A DNA stretch of 11,803 bases from Azotobacter paspali. Lineage in GTDB: Bacteria; Pseudomonadota; Gammaproteobacteria; Pseudomonadales; Pseudomonadaceae. The stretch lies in the NCBI RefSeq assembly GCF_042434745.1, contig NZ_JBHLSS010000091.1; one strand, 5' to 3'. Position numbers and translations under genes: made by a program. The notes under the pieces were generated by a model, which had not been told where the DNA came from, searched no databases, and worked only from the letters and a program-made list of their open reading frames with translations. Below are positions 1 to 6,978 of this stretch, piece after piece; the first letter of the stretch is position 1, and every line of letters starts with the position of its first letter.

Positions 1-160
1 TGGGCCATGGATGGCCCTTCGCGGCGAGCCCCTGGAGCGGCGATGCAGGGAGGGAACCCGGAGCGAAGCGTAGGGCCGGATGAGGGGGTGGCCTTCTTTT
101 GGGTTACTTTTTCTTGGCCAGGCAAGAAAAAGTGACTCGGCCGGGGGGCCGAAACAGGGA
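1..160. repeat. Intergenic palindromic repeat with long stem-loop
   Basis: This stretch has no credible gene. A short palindrome at 2-17 (GGGCCAT, two-base loop, ATGGCCC) is followed by a long stem-loop: arm 103-116 pairs with 123-136 over a six-base loop (117-122), 13 of 14 positions complementary and the remaining one a possible G-U pair. Sequences that read 'GYFFLARQEKVTRP' in one frame recur between genes in many pseudomonads and relatives and are often mis-annotated as small hypothetical proteins; that statement is from memory. The U-rich first arm and GC-rich flank could end transcription from a gene to the left, but the run of T lies inside the stem rather than after it, so this is not a standard intrinsic terminator. 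Boundaries are approximate. Confidence 0.5.
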
Positions 161-448
161 CTGTCCGGCCCCTCGGCAAGCAGCCATGCCAAGGCTCACA
201 CAACCTTTCCAGTCCGGTATCGAGCGAGCGCTTCATGCGATTGCCCTGCATCGCGCCATTGCCATCCACATCCCTTTCCGCCACCGCTCCGAGCGACAGT
301 CCCCAGATCGCCCTCGTCGAAGCGTTGCGCCCATGCCAACCGTCCTCGCGGCAGTGGCAGGGCGCCGCAACAAGAGGCAAGCTAGTCATATGCGTGAGGC
401 CGATCCAAGTGCCCCGCCCTGCCTGCTCCGACGACAAGAGGCCATCCC
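161..448. other. Gene-free region upstream of adenine deaminase
   Basis: About 290 bases between the palindromic repeat and the adenine deaminase start. Open frames cross it, but they are rich in Arg, Pro and Ser, match no family I recognise, and are typical of GC-rich non-coding DNA. The promoter of the adenine deaminase gene should lie here, but I cannot point to a convincing -35/-10 or -24/-12 pair. A ribosome binding site (AAGAGG, 436-441) sits seven bases before the ATG at 449. Confidence 0.5.
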
Positions 449-1396
449 ATGTACGCCTGGTTCAACGCCCTCCCCAAAGCCGAACTGCACCTGCATCTGG
501 AAGGCTCGCTGGAGCCGGAGCTGCTGTTCGCCCTTGCCGAACGCAACAAGGTCGCCCTGCCCTGGCCCGACGTGGAAAGCCTGCGCAAGGCCTACGCCTT
601 CAACAACCTGCAGGAATTCCTCGACCTCTACTACCAGGGCGCCAACGTGCTGCGCACCGAGCAGGATTTCTACGACCTGACCTGGGCCTACCTGTGCAAA
701 TGCAAGGAACAGAACGTCGTCCACACCGAGCCCTTCTTCGACCCGCAAACCCACACCGACCGCGGCATCCCCTTCGAGACGGTGCTGAGCGGCATCGGCC
801 AGGCGCTGGAAGACGGGCGCAAACGGCTCGGCATCGGCAGCGGGCTGATCCTGAGCTTTTTGCGCCACCTCTCCGAGGAGGAGGCGCACAGAACCCTCGA
901 CCAGGCCCTGCCGTTCCGCCACGCCTTCATCGCCGTGGGCCTGGATAGCTCGGAAAAGGGCCATCCGCCGCGCAAGTTCCGCCAGGTGTTCGAGCGCGCC
1001 CGCGCCGAGGGCTTCGCCGCCGTCGCCCACGCCGGCGAGGAAGGCCCGCCGGAATACATCTGGGAAGCCCTCGACCTGCTCAAGGTCAGGCGCATCGACC
1101 ACGGCGTGCGCGCCGCCGAGGACCCGCGGCTACTGGAACGGCTGATCGACGAGCAAATCCCGCTGACCGTCTGTCCGCTGTCCAACGTCAAGCTGCGCGT
1201 GTTCAAGGACATGAGCGAACACAACATCCTCAAGTTGCTGGAAATGGGCGTGAAGGTGACGGTGAACTCCGACGATCCGGCCTACTTCGGCGGCTACGTA
1301 ACGGAGAATTTCGTGGCCCTGCAGGAAAGCCTCGGCATGACCTGCGAACAGGCCGAGCGCCTGGCGCAGAACAGCCTGGACGCCCGTCTGGCCTGA
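449..1396 (+). CDS. Adenine deaminase (adenosine/AMP deaminase superfamily)
   Basis: A 315-residue cytosolic zinc hydrolase that most likely converts adenine to hypoxanthine and ammonia. The metal and catalytic motifs of the adenosine deaminase fold are all visible: H14 and H16 in 'ELHLHLEGS', H194 and catalytic E197 in 'HAGEEGPP', H218 in 'RIDHGVR', the 'CPLSNVKLRVF' strand, and D275-D276 in 'VNSDDPAYFGGY'. 'HTEPFFDPQTH' (residues 92-102) and 'HAGEEGPP' in place of 'HAGE.G' are traits I associate with the adenine-specific branch (fungal Aah1-like) rather than true adenosine deaminases. The length matches that branch; the C-terminus at 'NSLDARLA' is compact but looks complete. The ATG at 449 has AAGAGG seven bases upstream. 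Lying next to xanthine dehydrogenase and guanine deaminase, it fits purine base catabolism: its product is a substrate of the next two gene products. Adenosine as substrate cannot be excluded from sequence alone. Confidence 0.9.
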   Translation: MYAWFNALPKAELHLHLEGSLEPELLFALAERNKVALPWPDVESLRKAYAFNNLQEFLDLYYQGANVLRTEQDFYDLTWAYLCKCKEQNVVHTEPFFDPQTHTDRGIPFETVLSGIGQALEDGRKRLGIGSGLILSFLRHLSEEEAHRTLDQALPFRHAFIAVGLDSSEKGHPPRKFRQVFERARAEGFAAVAHAGEEGPPEYIWEALDLLKVRRIDHGVRAAEDPRLLERLIDEQIPLTVCPLSNVKLRVFKDMSEHNILKLLEMGVKVTVNSDDPAYFGGYVTENFVALQESLGMTCEQAERLAQNSLDARLA

Positions 1397-1417
1397 AGGC
1401 CCCGGCCCATAATTCCT

Positions 1418-1499
1418 GTAGGGTGGAAAACTCGTGTCGCGATTTTCCACCGTGACCGCGCCGCTGGTGGGAAAGGCCTACGGCCGTTTCCCACCCTAC
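1418..1499. repeat. Double-hairpin inverted-repeat element between adenine deaminase and xdhA
   Basis: An 82-bp element bounded by perfect 9-bp terminal inverted repeats (GTAGGGTGG at 1418-1426, CCACCCTAC at 1491-1499). It contains two adjacent hairpins: GGTGGAAAA (1422-1430) pairs with TTTTCCACC (1443-1451), and GGTGGGAAA (1466-1474) pairs with TTTCCCACC (1487-1495), the latter extended by GGCC/GGCC inside. It begins 22 bp after the adenine deaminase stop and ends 31 bp before the xdhA start, so it leaves the xdhA ribosome site intact. No T-tract follows, so a classical terminator is unlikely. RNA stabilisation, weak attenuation, or a non-autonomous mobile palindrome are possible roles. Confidence 0.8.
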
Positions 1500-1530
1500 A
1501 TGCGCTACCGCCGAATCTTCGGAGAACGTC

Positions 1531-2979
1531 GTGATTCAGTTTCTTCTCAACCGCGAACTGCGCAGCGAGAGCGCCCTCGACCCGAACCTCACGGTGTTGC
1601 GCTACCTGCGCGAACATCTGCGGCGCACCGGCACCAAGGAAGGCTGCAACTCCGGCGACTGCGGTGCCTGCACCGTGGTGGTCGGCGAACTGGTCGCGGA
1701 AGACGGCCGGGAACGCCTGCGCTACCGCAGCCTCAACGCCTGCCTGACCTTCGTCGCCGCCCTGCACGGCAAGCAGTTGCTGGTGGTCGAAGACCTCGAG
1801 CAGCGAGGACGGCTGCACGCCGTGCAGCAAGCGGTGGTCGACCGGCATGCCTCGCAGTGCGGCTTCTGCACGCCTGGCGTGGTCATGTCGCTGTTCGCCC
1901 TGCAAAAGAACGCCGACGGCCCCAACCGCGAACGGGCCTGCGAAGCCCTGGCCGGCAACCTCTGCCGCTGCACTGGCTACCGGCCGATCCTCGCCGCCGC
2001 CGAACAGGCCTGCGGCGCGCCGGAGCCGGACCAGTTCGACGCCGCCGAGGCCGAGACCGTCGCCGCGCTCAAGGCCATCGTTCGGGGCGGCACCGAACTG
2101 GCCGGGAACGACCGGCGCTGCCTGCTGCCGGCCAGCGTCGACGAACTGGCCACGCTCTATACGGCCTATCCCGAGGCGCGGCTATTGGCCGGCGGCACCG
2201 ATCTCGCCCTGGAGGTGACCCAGCAGCACCGCGCCCTGCCGCTGACCATCCACCTCGGCGGCATCGAGGAGCTGAAGCGGCTGACACCGGGCAGCGAGGC
2301 CATCGAGATCGGCGCCGCCACGCCGCTCGCCGACTGCCAGGCGGCGCTGGCCGCCGAATACCCGGATTTCGGCGCCCTGCTCAAGCGCTTCGCCTCCCTG
2401 CAGATCCGCAACCAAGGCACCCTAGGCGGCAACATCGGCAACGCCTCGCCGATCGGCGACACGCCGCCGCTGCTGATCGCCCTCGGCGCCCGCCTGCTGC
2501 TGCGCAAGGGCGAAACCAGCCGCACGCTCGCGCTGGAAGACTTCTTCCTCGACTACAAAGTCACCGCCCTGGAGTCGGGTGAATTCATCGAGAAGATTCT
2601 CGTGCCGCGCGCCCGCCTAGGCCAGGCGTTTCGCGCCTACAAGCTGTCCAAGCGCCTGGACGACGATATCTCGGCGGTCTGCGCCGCCTTCAATCTGCTG
2701 ATCGAGGACGGCCGGGTGCGCGAAGCGCGCATCGCCTTCGGCGGCATGGCGGCGATCCCCAGGCGCGCCACGGCCTGCGAGCGGGCGCTGCTCGGCCAGC
2801 CGTTCGAGGCCGCCGTCATCGAGCGCGCCTGCACGGCGCTGGCCGGCGATTTCGACCCGCTCGGCGATTTCCGCGCCAGTCGCGAATACCGCCTGCTCGC
2901 CGCGCAGAACCTGCTGCGCAAAGCCTTTCTCGAACTGCACGCGCCAGCGCTGCCGACCCGGGTGACCGACCATGTCTGA
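1531..2979 (+). CDS. xdhA: Xanthine dehydrogenase small subunit (2Fe-2S clusters and FAD)
   Basis: A 482-residue electron-transfer subunit of the molybdenum hydroxylase that oxidises hypoxanthine to xanthine and xanthine to urate; it passes electrons from the Mo centre in XdhB through two iron-sulphur clusters to FAD and then NAD+. The N-terminal plant-type ferredoxin domain carries C39, C44, C47 and C71 ('GCNSGDCGAC', 'NACLTF'). The helical second-cluster domain carries C110, C113, C145 and C147 ('QCGFCTPG', 'LCRCTGYRP'). The FAD domain follows from about 190, with 'LLAGGTDLALEV' (218-229) and 'IRNQGTLGGNIGNASPIGD' (292-310). The C-terminal FAD-domain tail ends near 482, normal for the split XdhA. 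The start is a GTG at 1531, supported by GGAG at 1521-1524 and by alignment of the N-terminus with the ferredoxin fold. It overlaps xdhB by 8 bases, which suggests translational coupling. Confidence 0.96.
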   Translation: MIQFLLNRELRSESALDPNLTVLRYLREHLRRTGTKEGCNSGDCGACTVVVGELVAEDGRERLRYRSLNACLTFVAALHGKQLLVVEDLEQRGRLHAVQQAVVDRHASQCGFCTPGVVMSLFALQKNADGPNRERACEALAGNLCRCTGYRPILAAAEQACGAPEPDQFDAAEAETVAALKAIVRGGTELAGNDRRCLLPASVDELATLYTAYPEARLLAGGTDLALEVTQQHRALPLTIHLGGIEELKRLTPGSEAIEIGAATPLADCQAALAAEYPDFGALLKRFASLQIRNQGTLGGNIGNASPIGDTPPLLIALGARLLLRKGETSRTLALEDFFLDYKVTALESGEFIEKILVPRARLGQAFRAYKLSKRLDDDISAVCAAFNLLIEDGRVREARIAFGGMAAIPRRATACERALLGQPFEAAVIERACTALAGDFDPLGDFRASREYRLLAAQNLLRKAFLELHAPALPTRVTDHV

Positions 2980-5365
2980 ACTCATCTCCCACAGCCAGGA
3001 AGAACTCGCCGCGCTGTTTCGCGCGGAACTGCTCACCGGCGTCGGCCGCAGCGTCCGGCACGAGAGCGCGGCCAAGCATGCGAGCGGCGAGGCGCTCTAC
3101 ATCGACGACCGCCTGGAATTCCCCAACCAGTTGCACGTCTATGCACGCCTCTCCGAACGCGCCCACGCGCGCATCGTCCGCATCGACAGCGCACCCTGCT
3201 ACGCCGTCCCCGGCGTGGCCATCGTCATCACCAGCGCCGACGTGCCCGGTAAGCTGGACATCGGCCCGGTGTTCCCCGGCGACCCGCTGCTCGCCGACGG
3301 CAACGTGCAATACCTCGGCCAGCCGGTGCTGGCGGTGGCCGCCGACAGCCTGGACAACGCCCGCCGCGCGGCGCTGGCGGCGATCGTCGAATACGAGGAC
3401 CTGGAGCCGGTGCTGACGGTGGACGAAGCCCTGCGCCGCCGGCAGTTCGTCCTCGACAGCCACAGTCAACGGCGCGGCGACGCCGCCGCGGCGCTGGCCG
3501 AGGCGCCTCATCGCCTCGCCGGCAATCTGCGGATCGGCGGCCAAGAACACTTCTACCTGGAAACGCAGATCGCCTCGGTGCTGCCCACCGAGGACGGCGG
3601 CATGCTGGTCCACAGCTCGACCCAGCACCCCAGCGAGGTGCAGAAACTGGTCGCCGCGGTGCTCGGCGTGCCGCTGAACAAGGTGGAAGTGGACATGCGC
3701 CGTATGGGCGGCGGCTTCGGCGGCAAGGAAACCCAGGCCGCTGCGCCGGCCTGCCTGTGCGCGGTGATCGCCCGCCTGACCGGACGGCCGACCAAGATGC
3801 GCCTGCCGCGCAACGAGGACATGCGCATCACCGGCAAGCGCCACCCCTTCCAGGTGGAGTACGAGGTCGGCTTCGACGACGACGGCCGCCTGCACGGCGT
3901 GCACATCCAGTTGGCGGCCAACTGCGGTTATTCGCCGGATCTTTCCGGGGCCATCGTCGACCGCGCGATGTTCCATGCCGACAACGCCTACTACCTGGGC
4001 GACGCCTTGGTGGAAGGCCACCGCTGCAAGACCAACCTCGCCTCCAACACCGCCTTTCGCGGCTTCGGCGGCCCGCAGGGGATGCTCGCCATCGAGGAGA
4101 TCATGGACGCCATCGCCCGCCACCTTGGCAAGGACCCGCTCGCGGTGCGCAAGCTCAACTACTACGGCAAGACCGAACGCAACCTCACCCACTACCACCA
4201 GACGGTGGAACACAACCTGCTCGAGGAGATGACCGCCGAGCTGGAGGCAAGCTGCGAATACGCCGCGCGCCGCGAGGAAATCCGCACTTTCAACGCCCGG
4301 AGCCCGGTGCTGAAGAAGGGTCTGGCGCTGACCCCGGTGAAGTTCGGCATCAGCTTCACGTCGAGCTTTCTCAACCAGGCGGGCGCGCTGGTGCACGTCT
4401 ACACCGACGGCAGCATCCACCTCAACCACGGCGGCACCGAGATGGGCCAGGGCCTCAACACCAAGGTCGCCCAGGTGGTCGCCGAGGTGTTCCAGGTGGA
4501 CGTCTCGCGCATCCAGATCAGCCCGGCGAACACCGGCAAGGTGCCCAACACCTCGCCTACCGCCGCCTCCAGCGGCGCCGACCTGAACGGCAAGGCGGCC
4601 AAGGAGGCCGCGCAGACCATCAGGCAGCGCCTGGTCGAATTCGCCGCCCGGCACTGGCAGGTCAGCGCGGAGGACGTGCAGTTCAAGAACGGCCAGGTGC
4701 GCATCCGCGACCGCTACCTGAGCTTCGAGGAACTGGTCCGGGCCGCCTACGTCGGCCAGGTGTCGCTCTCCAGCACCGGCTTCTACCGCACGCCGAAGAT
4801 CTACTACGACCGCACCCAGGCGCGTGGCCGGCCGTTCTACTACTACGCCTTCGGCATGGCCTGCGCGCAAGTGCTGGTCGACACCCTGACCGGCGAGTAC
4901 CGGCTGCTGCGCGCCGACATCCTCCACGACGTCGGCGCCTCGCTAAACCCGGCCATCGACATCGGCCAGGTCGAAGGCGGCTTCGTCCAGGGCATGGGCT
5001 GGCTGACCTGCGAGGAACTGGTGTGGGACGACAAGGGCCGGCTACTCACCGCCGGGCCGGCCAGCTACAAGATCCCCACCGTCGCCGATGTGCCGGCCGA
5101 CCTGCGGGTGAAATTGCTGGAAAACCGCCGCAACCCGGAGGACACGGTGTTTCACTCCAAGGCCGTCGGCGAGCCGCCGTTCATGCTCGGCATCTCGGTG
5201 TGGTGCGCGATCAAGGACGCTGTGGCCAGCCTCGCCGACTACCGCCTGCAACCGGCCATCGACGCCCCGGCGACGCCGGAGCGGGTACTCTGGGGCGTGG
5301 AGCAGATGAAAAGGCTGCAGCAGCCCCAAGGTGCGGTGCACGAGTACGCGGGCGAATCGACGTAG
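2972..5365 (+). CDS. xdhB: Xanthine dehydrogenase large (molybdopterin) subunit
   Basis: A 797-residue catalytic subunit that binds molybdenum cofactor and hydroxylates hypoxanthine and xanthine. Residues equivalent to those of bovine xanthine oxidoreductase are present: Q191 in 'GGQEHFYLETQ' (bovine Q767), E253 in 'GGGFGGKE' (bovine E802), R363 in 'TAFRGFGGPQG' (bovine R880) and general base E734 in 'AVGEPPFMLG' (bovine E1261). 'GGTEMGQGLNTK' (487-498) and the C-terminal cofactor-binding segments are also intact, so the enzyme should be active on purines rather than aldehydes. The ATG at 2972 lies inside the xdhA 3' end with only a weak GGGTGA ahead of it, consistent with coupled translation. 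The TAG stop (5363-5365) lies in the terminal inverted repeat of a palindromic element, so the final residues may have been shaped by that insertion. Confidence 0.97.
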   Translation: MSELISHSQEELAALFRAELLTGVGRSVRHESAAKHASGEALYIDDRLEFPNQLHVYARLSERAHARIVRIDSAPCYAVPGVAIVITSADVPGKLDIGPVFPGDPLLADGNVQYLGQPVLAVAADSLDNARRAALAAIVEYEDLEPVLTVDEALRRRQFVLDSHSQRRGDAAAALAEAPHRLAGNLRIGGQEHFYLETQIASVLPTEDGGMLVHSSTQHPSEVQKLVAAVLGVPLNKVEVDMRRMGGGFGGKETQAAAPACLCAVIARLTGRPTKMRLPRNEDMRITGKRHPFQVEYEVGFDDDGRLHGVHIQLAANCGYSPDLSGAIVDRAMFHADNAYYLGDALVEGHRCKTNLASNTAFRGFGGPQGMLAIEEIMDAIARHLGKDPLAVRKLNYYGKTERNLTHYHQTVEHNLLEEMTAELEASCEYAARREEIRTFNARSPVLKKGLALTPVKFGISFTSSFLNQAGALVHVYTDGSIHLNHGGTEMGQGLNTKVAQVVAEVFQVDVSRIQISPANTGKVPNTSPTAASSGADLNGKAAKEAAQTIRQRLVEFAARHWQVSAEDVQFKNGQVRIRDRYLSFEELVRAAYVGQVSLSSTGFYRTPKIYYDRTQARGRPFYYYAFGMACAQVLVDTLTGEYRLLRADILHDVGASLNPAIDIGQVEGGFVQGMGWLTCEELVWDDKGRLLTAGPASYKIPTVADVPADLRVKLLENRRNPEDTVFHSKAVGEPPFMLGISVWCAIKDAVASLADYRLQPAIDAPATPERVLWGVEQMKRLQQPQGAVHEYAGEST

Positions 5366-5448
5366 GATGGACAACGCTTTGCTTGTCCACCCCGAGCCCG
5401 TGAAGAAGATGGATATGCTGGAAAACGCTGCGCGGTTTTCCACCCTAC
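5362..5448. repeat. Double-hairpin inverted-repeat element between xdhB and xdhC
   Basis: An 87-bp relative of the element at 1418-1499, with near-perfect terminal repeats (GTAGGATGG at 5362-5370 against CCACCCTAC at 5440-5448, one mismatch). It holds two hairpins: TGGACAA / TTGTCCA in the left half (about 5368-5389) and GGAAAAC / GTTTTCC in the right half (about 5420-5441). Its second and third bases belong to the xdhB stop codon, and the xdhC ribosome site (AAGGA, 5450-5454) starts two bases after it ends. The element therefore fills the whole gap between the two genes. Confidence 0.75.
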
Positions 5449-5461
5449 CAAGGACCGAACC

Positions 5462-6304
5462 ATGAGCAACATGAGCTGGATCGACGCCCTCGCCGACCTC
5501 AAGCAACGCGGCGAGCCCTGCGTGCTGGTGAGCGTAGTCGAGGAGCAGGGCTCCACGCCGCGCGACGCCGGGGCGAAGATGGTGGTCGAGCGCGAACGGC
5601 TGCACGACAGCATCGGCGGCGGCCACTTGGAATTCGAGGCCATGCGGATCGCCCGCGAAATGCTGGAAAGCCGCAGCCGGGCCGCGCGCCTGGAGCGCTT
5701 CGCCCTGGGCGCCAGCCTCGGCCAATGCTGCGGCGGCGCCACCGTGCTGCTGTTCGAACCGCTGGGTCAGCCGCAGGCGCGCATCGCCCTGTTCGGCGCC
5801 GGCCACGTCGGTCGCGCCCTGGCGCCGCTGCTCGCCGGCCTGCCGTGCCGGCTGCGCTGGATCGACTCGCGCGCGCAGGAATTCCCCGACCCGCTGCCGG
5901 CCGGAGTAGAACAGGTGATCGACGACGAACCGCTCGATGAAGTCGAGCGGATGCCCGCCGGCAGCTACTTCATCGTCATGACCCACGACCACCAGCTCGA
6001 CCTGCGGCTCGCCGAGGCCATTCTCGCCCGCAACGACTTCACCTACTTCGGGCTGATCGGCTCGAAGAGCAAGCGCGCCCGCTTCGAACACCGCCTGCGC
6101 GAACGCGGCCTGGCCGCCGAAACGCTGCAGCGTATGCGCTGCCCGATGGGCCTGCCCGAGGTGAAGGGCAAGCTGCCGCTGGAGATCGCCATCTCCATCG
6201 CCGGCGAGGTGATCGCCACTTACAACGCCCGTTTCGGCGAAAAAGCCCAAGGCGGCGAGAGCATCGCCAAACTGCTGCCGGCTTCACGGCGCGGTCCGGC
6301 CTGA
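5462..6304 (+). CDS. xdhC: Xanthine dehydrogenase accessory protein XdhC
   Basis: A 280-residue cytosolic maturation factor. In this family XdhC binds molybdenum cofactor, promotes its sulphuration and inserts it into XdhB; it is not part of the finished enzyme. Visible motifs are 'GSTPRDAGAKMVV' (about 30-42), 'IGGGHLEFEA' (about 51-60), the paired cysteines of 'LGQCCGGAT' (C89-C90), a Rossmann glycine motif 'LFGAGHVGRAL' (about 109-119), 'MTHDHQLDL' and 'GLIGSKSK' in the C-terminal XdhC_C domain. The ATG at 5462 has AAGGA eight bases upstream. The last 43 codons and the stop are the first copy of a four-unit tandem repeat (6173-6981); this copy keeps GAG (Glu) where the three extra copies have AAG (Lys), so the functional gene is the intact one at the left. 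Confidence 0.95.
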   Translation: MSNMSWIDALADLKQRGEPCVLVSVVEEQGSTPRDAGAKMVVERERLHDSIGGGHLEFEAMRIAREMLESRSRAARLERFALGASLGQCCGGATVLLFEPLGQPQARIALFGAGHVGRALAPLLAGLPCRLRWIDSRAQEFPDPLPAGVEQVIDDEPLDEVERMPAGSYFIVMTHDHQLDLRLAEAILARNDFTYFGLIGSKSKRARFEHRLRERGLAAETLQRMRCPMGLPEVKGKLPLEIAISIAGEVIATYNARFGEKAQGGESIAKLLPASRRGPA

Positions 6305-6309
6305 AGTAG

Positions 6310-6371
6310 GTAGGGTGGATGGCCGAAGCCATCCACCATGGTGGACAAGCCTGCGGCGTTGTCCACCCTAT
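6310..6371. repeat. 62-bp double-hairpin element, array unit 1
   Basis: This is the copy directly after the xdhC stop. GGTGGATGGC (6314-6323) pairs perfectly with GCCATCCACC (6328-6337) across a CGAA loop, and GGTGGACAA (6340-6348) pairs with TTGTCCACC (6359-6367). The outer ends are GTAGGGTGG and CCACCCTAT, so the element has the same terminal repeats as those at 1418 and 5362. As RNA it would form two strong adjacent hairpins just past the xdhC stop, able to block 3' exonucleases; no T-tract follows. Confidence 0.85.
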
Positions 6372-6374
6372 AAA

Positions 6375-6506
6375 CTGCCGCTAAAGATCGCCATCTCCAT
6401 CGCCGGCGAGGTGATCGCCACTTACAACGCCCGTTTCGGCGAAAAAGCCCAGGGCGGCGAGAGCGTCGCCAGACTGCTGCCGGCTTCACGGCGCGGTCCG
6501 GCCTGA
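6375..6506 (+). pseudogene. Duplicated 3' fragment of xdhC (unit 2)
   Basis: This is a copy of the last 43 xdhC codons and stop, starting 'LPLKIAISIAGEV' where the intact gene has 'LPLEIAISIAGEV'. Other changes against unit 1 are I to V and K to R near the end plus one silent base. It lacks the N-terminal and Rossmann parts of XdhC and cannot act as the maturation factor. The frame stays open upstream to a GTG at 6315 within the hairpin element, but no ribosome binding site is properly placed, so translation is unlikely. Confidence 0.85.
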
Positions 6507-6511
6507 AGTAG

Positions 6512-6573
6512 GTAGGGTGGATGGCCGAAGCCATCCACCATGGTGGACAAGCCTGCGGCGTTGTCCACCCTAT
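6512..6573. repeat. 62-bp double-hairpin element, array unit 2
   Basis: Identical in sequence to the unit 1 element, including the terminal CCACCCTAT and both hairpins, so the unit 1 and unit 2 copies are either very recent duplicates or have been made alike by gene conversion. Confidence 0.85.
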
Positions 6574-6576
6574 AAA

Positions 6577-6708
6577 CTGCCGCTAAAGATCGCCATCTCC
6601 ATCGCCGGCGAGGTGATCGCCACCTACAACGCCCGTTTCGGCGAAAAAGCCCAAGGCGGCGAGAGCGTCGCCAAACTGCTGCCGGCTTCACGGCGCGGTC
6701 CGGCCTGA
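6577..6708 (+). pseudogene. Duplicated 3' fragment of xdhC (unit 3)
   Basis: This is the second extra copy of the xdhC tail. It shares the E to K and I to V changes with the other extra copies but keeps Lys where unit 2 has Arg, and has CACCTAC where units 1 and 2 have CACTTAC. A single extra A follows the TGA stop, making this unit 203 bp long. As with unit 2, there is no start signal that would make it a gene. Confidence 0.85.
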
Positions 6709-6714
6709 AAGTAG

Positions 6715-6776
6715 GTAGGGTGGATAGCCGAAGCCATCCACCACGGTGGACAAGCCTACGGCGTTGTCCACCCTAC
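6715..6776. repeat. 62-bp double-hairpin element, array unit 3 (most diverged)
   Basis: Same double-hairpin layout, with several transitions relative to units 1 and 2. One (GATGGCC to GATAGCC) introduces a mismatch in the first stem. The right end reads CCACCCTAC, shared with unit 4 and with the elements at 1418 and 5362. Confidence 0.8.
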
Positions 6777-6779
6777 AAA

Positions 6780-6911
6780 CTGCCGCTAAAGATCGCCATC
6801 TCCATCGCCGGCGAAGCGATCGCCACCTACAACGCCCGTTTCGGCGAAAAAGCCCAAGGCGGCGAGAGCGTCGCCAGACTGCTGCCGGCTTCACGGCGCG
6901 GTCCGGCCTGA
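6780..6911 (+). pseudogene. Duplicated 3' fragment of xdhC (unit 4)
   Basis: This is the third extra copy of the xdhC tail. It has its own V to A change ('ISIAGEA'), caused by two neighbouring transitions, and shares the Arg codon with unit 2 but the CACCTAC spelling with unit 3. This mixed pattern suggests recombination among units. It is a fragment without a start signal. Confidence 0.85.
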
Positions 6912-6916
6912 AGTAG

Positions 6917-6978
6917 GTAGGGTGGATGGCCGAAGCCATCCACCATGGTGGACAAGCCTGCGGCGTTGTCCACCCTAC
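6917..6978. repeat. 62-bp double-hairpin element, array unit 4
   Basis: This is the last element of the array, ending 66 bp before the guaD start at 7045. Its body is like units 1 and 2, but the right end is CCACCCTAC as in unit 3. It is followed by unique sequence (AAACTGATCGCC), which probably marks the original sequence downstream of the single ancestral element. Confidence 0.85.

Noticed and set aside
99..680. Long + strand open frames before and overlapping the adenine deaminase start (also 235-948)
   Set aside because: They are Arg/Pro/Ser-rich, show no family resemblance, and run antagonistically over the well-supported adenine deaminase frame. They are by-products of high GC.
2816..4927. 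A 703-residue - strand open frame across xdhA and xdhB
   Set aside because: It is the mirror of strongly conserved xdhA/xdhB coding sequence, rich in His, Val, Ala and Gly with no recognisable motif, as expected of an antisense shadow in GC-rich genes.
6315..6911. Three short 63-residue open frames, each starting with GTG in a hairpin element and running through an xdhC tail copy
   Set aside because: No ribosome binding site is properly placed, the start codon lies inside a strong hairpin, and the frame is inherited from the xdhC copy. They are described as gene fragments instead.
6310..6978. Integron attC-like sites or a complete insertion sequence
   Set aside because: There are inverted repeats but no transposase or integrase gene, no conserved attC core sites that I can place, and the copies are explained by tandem duplication.
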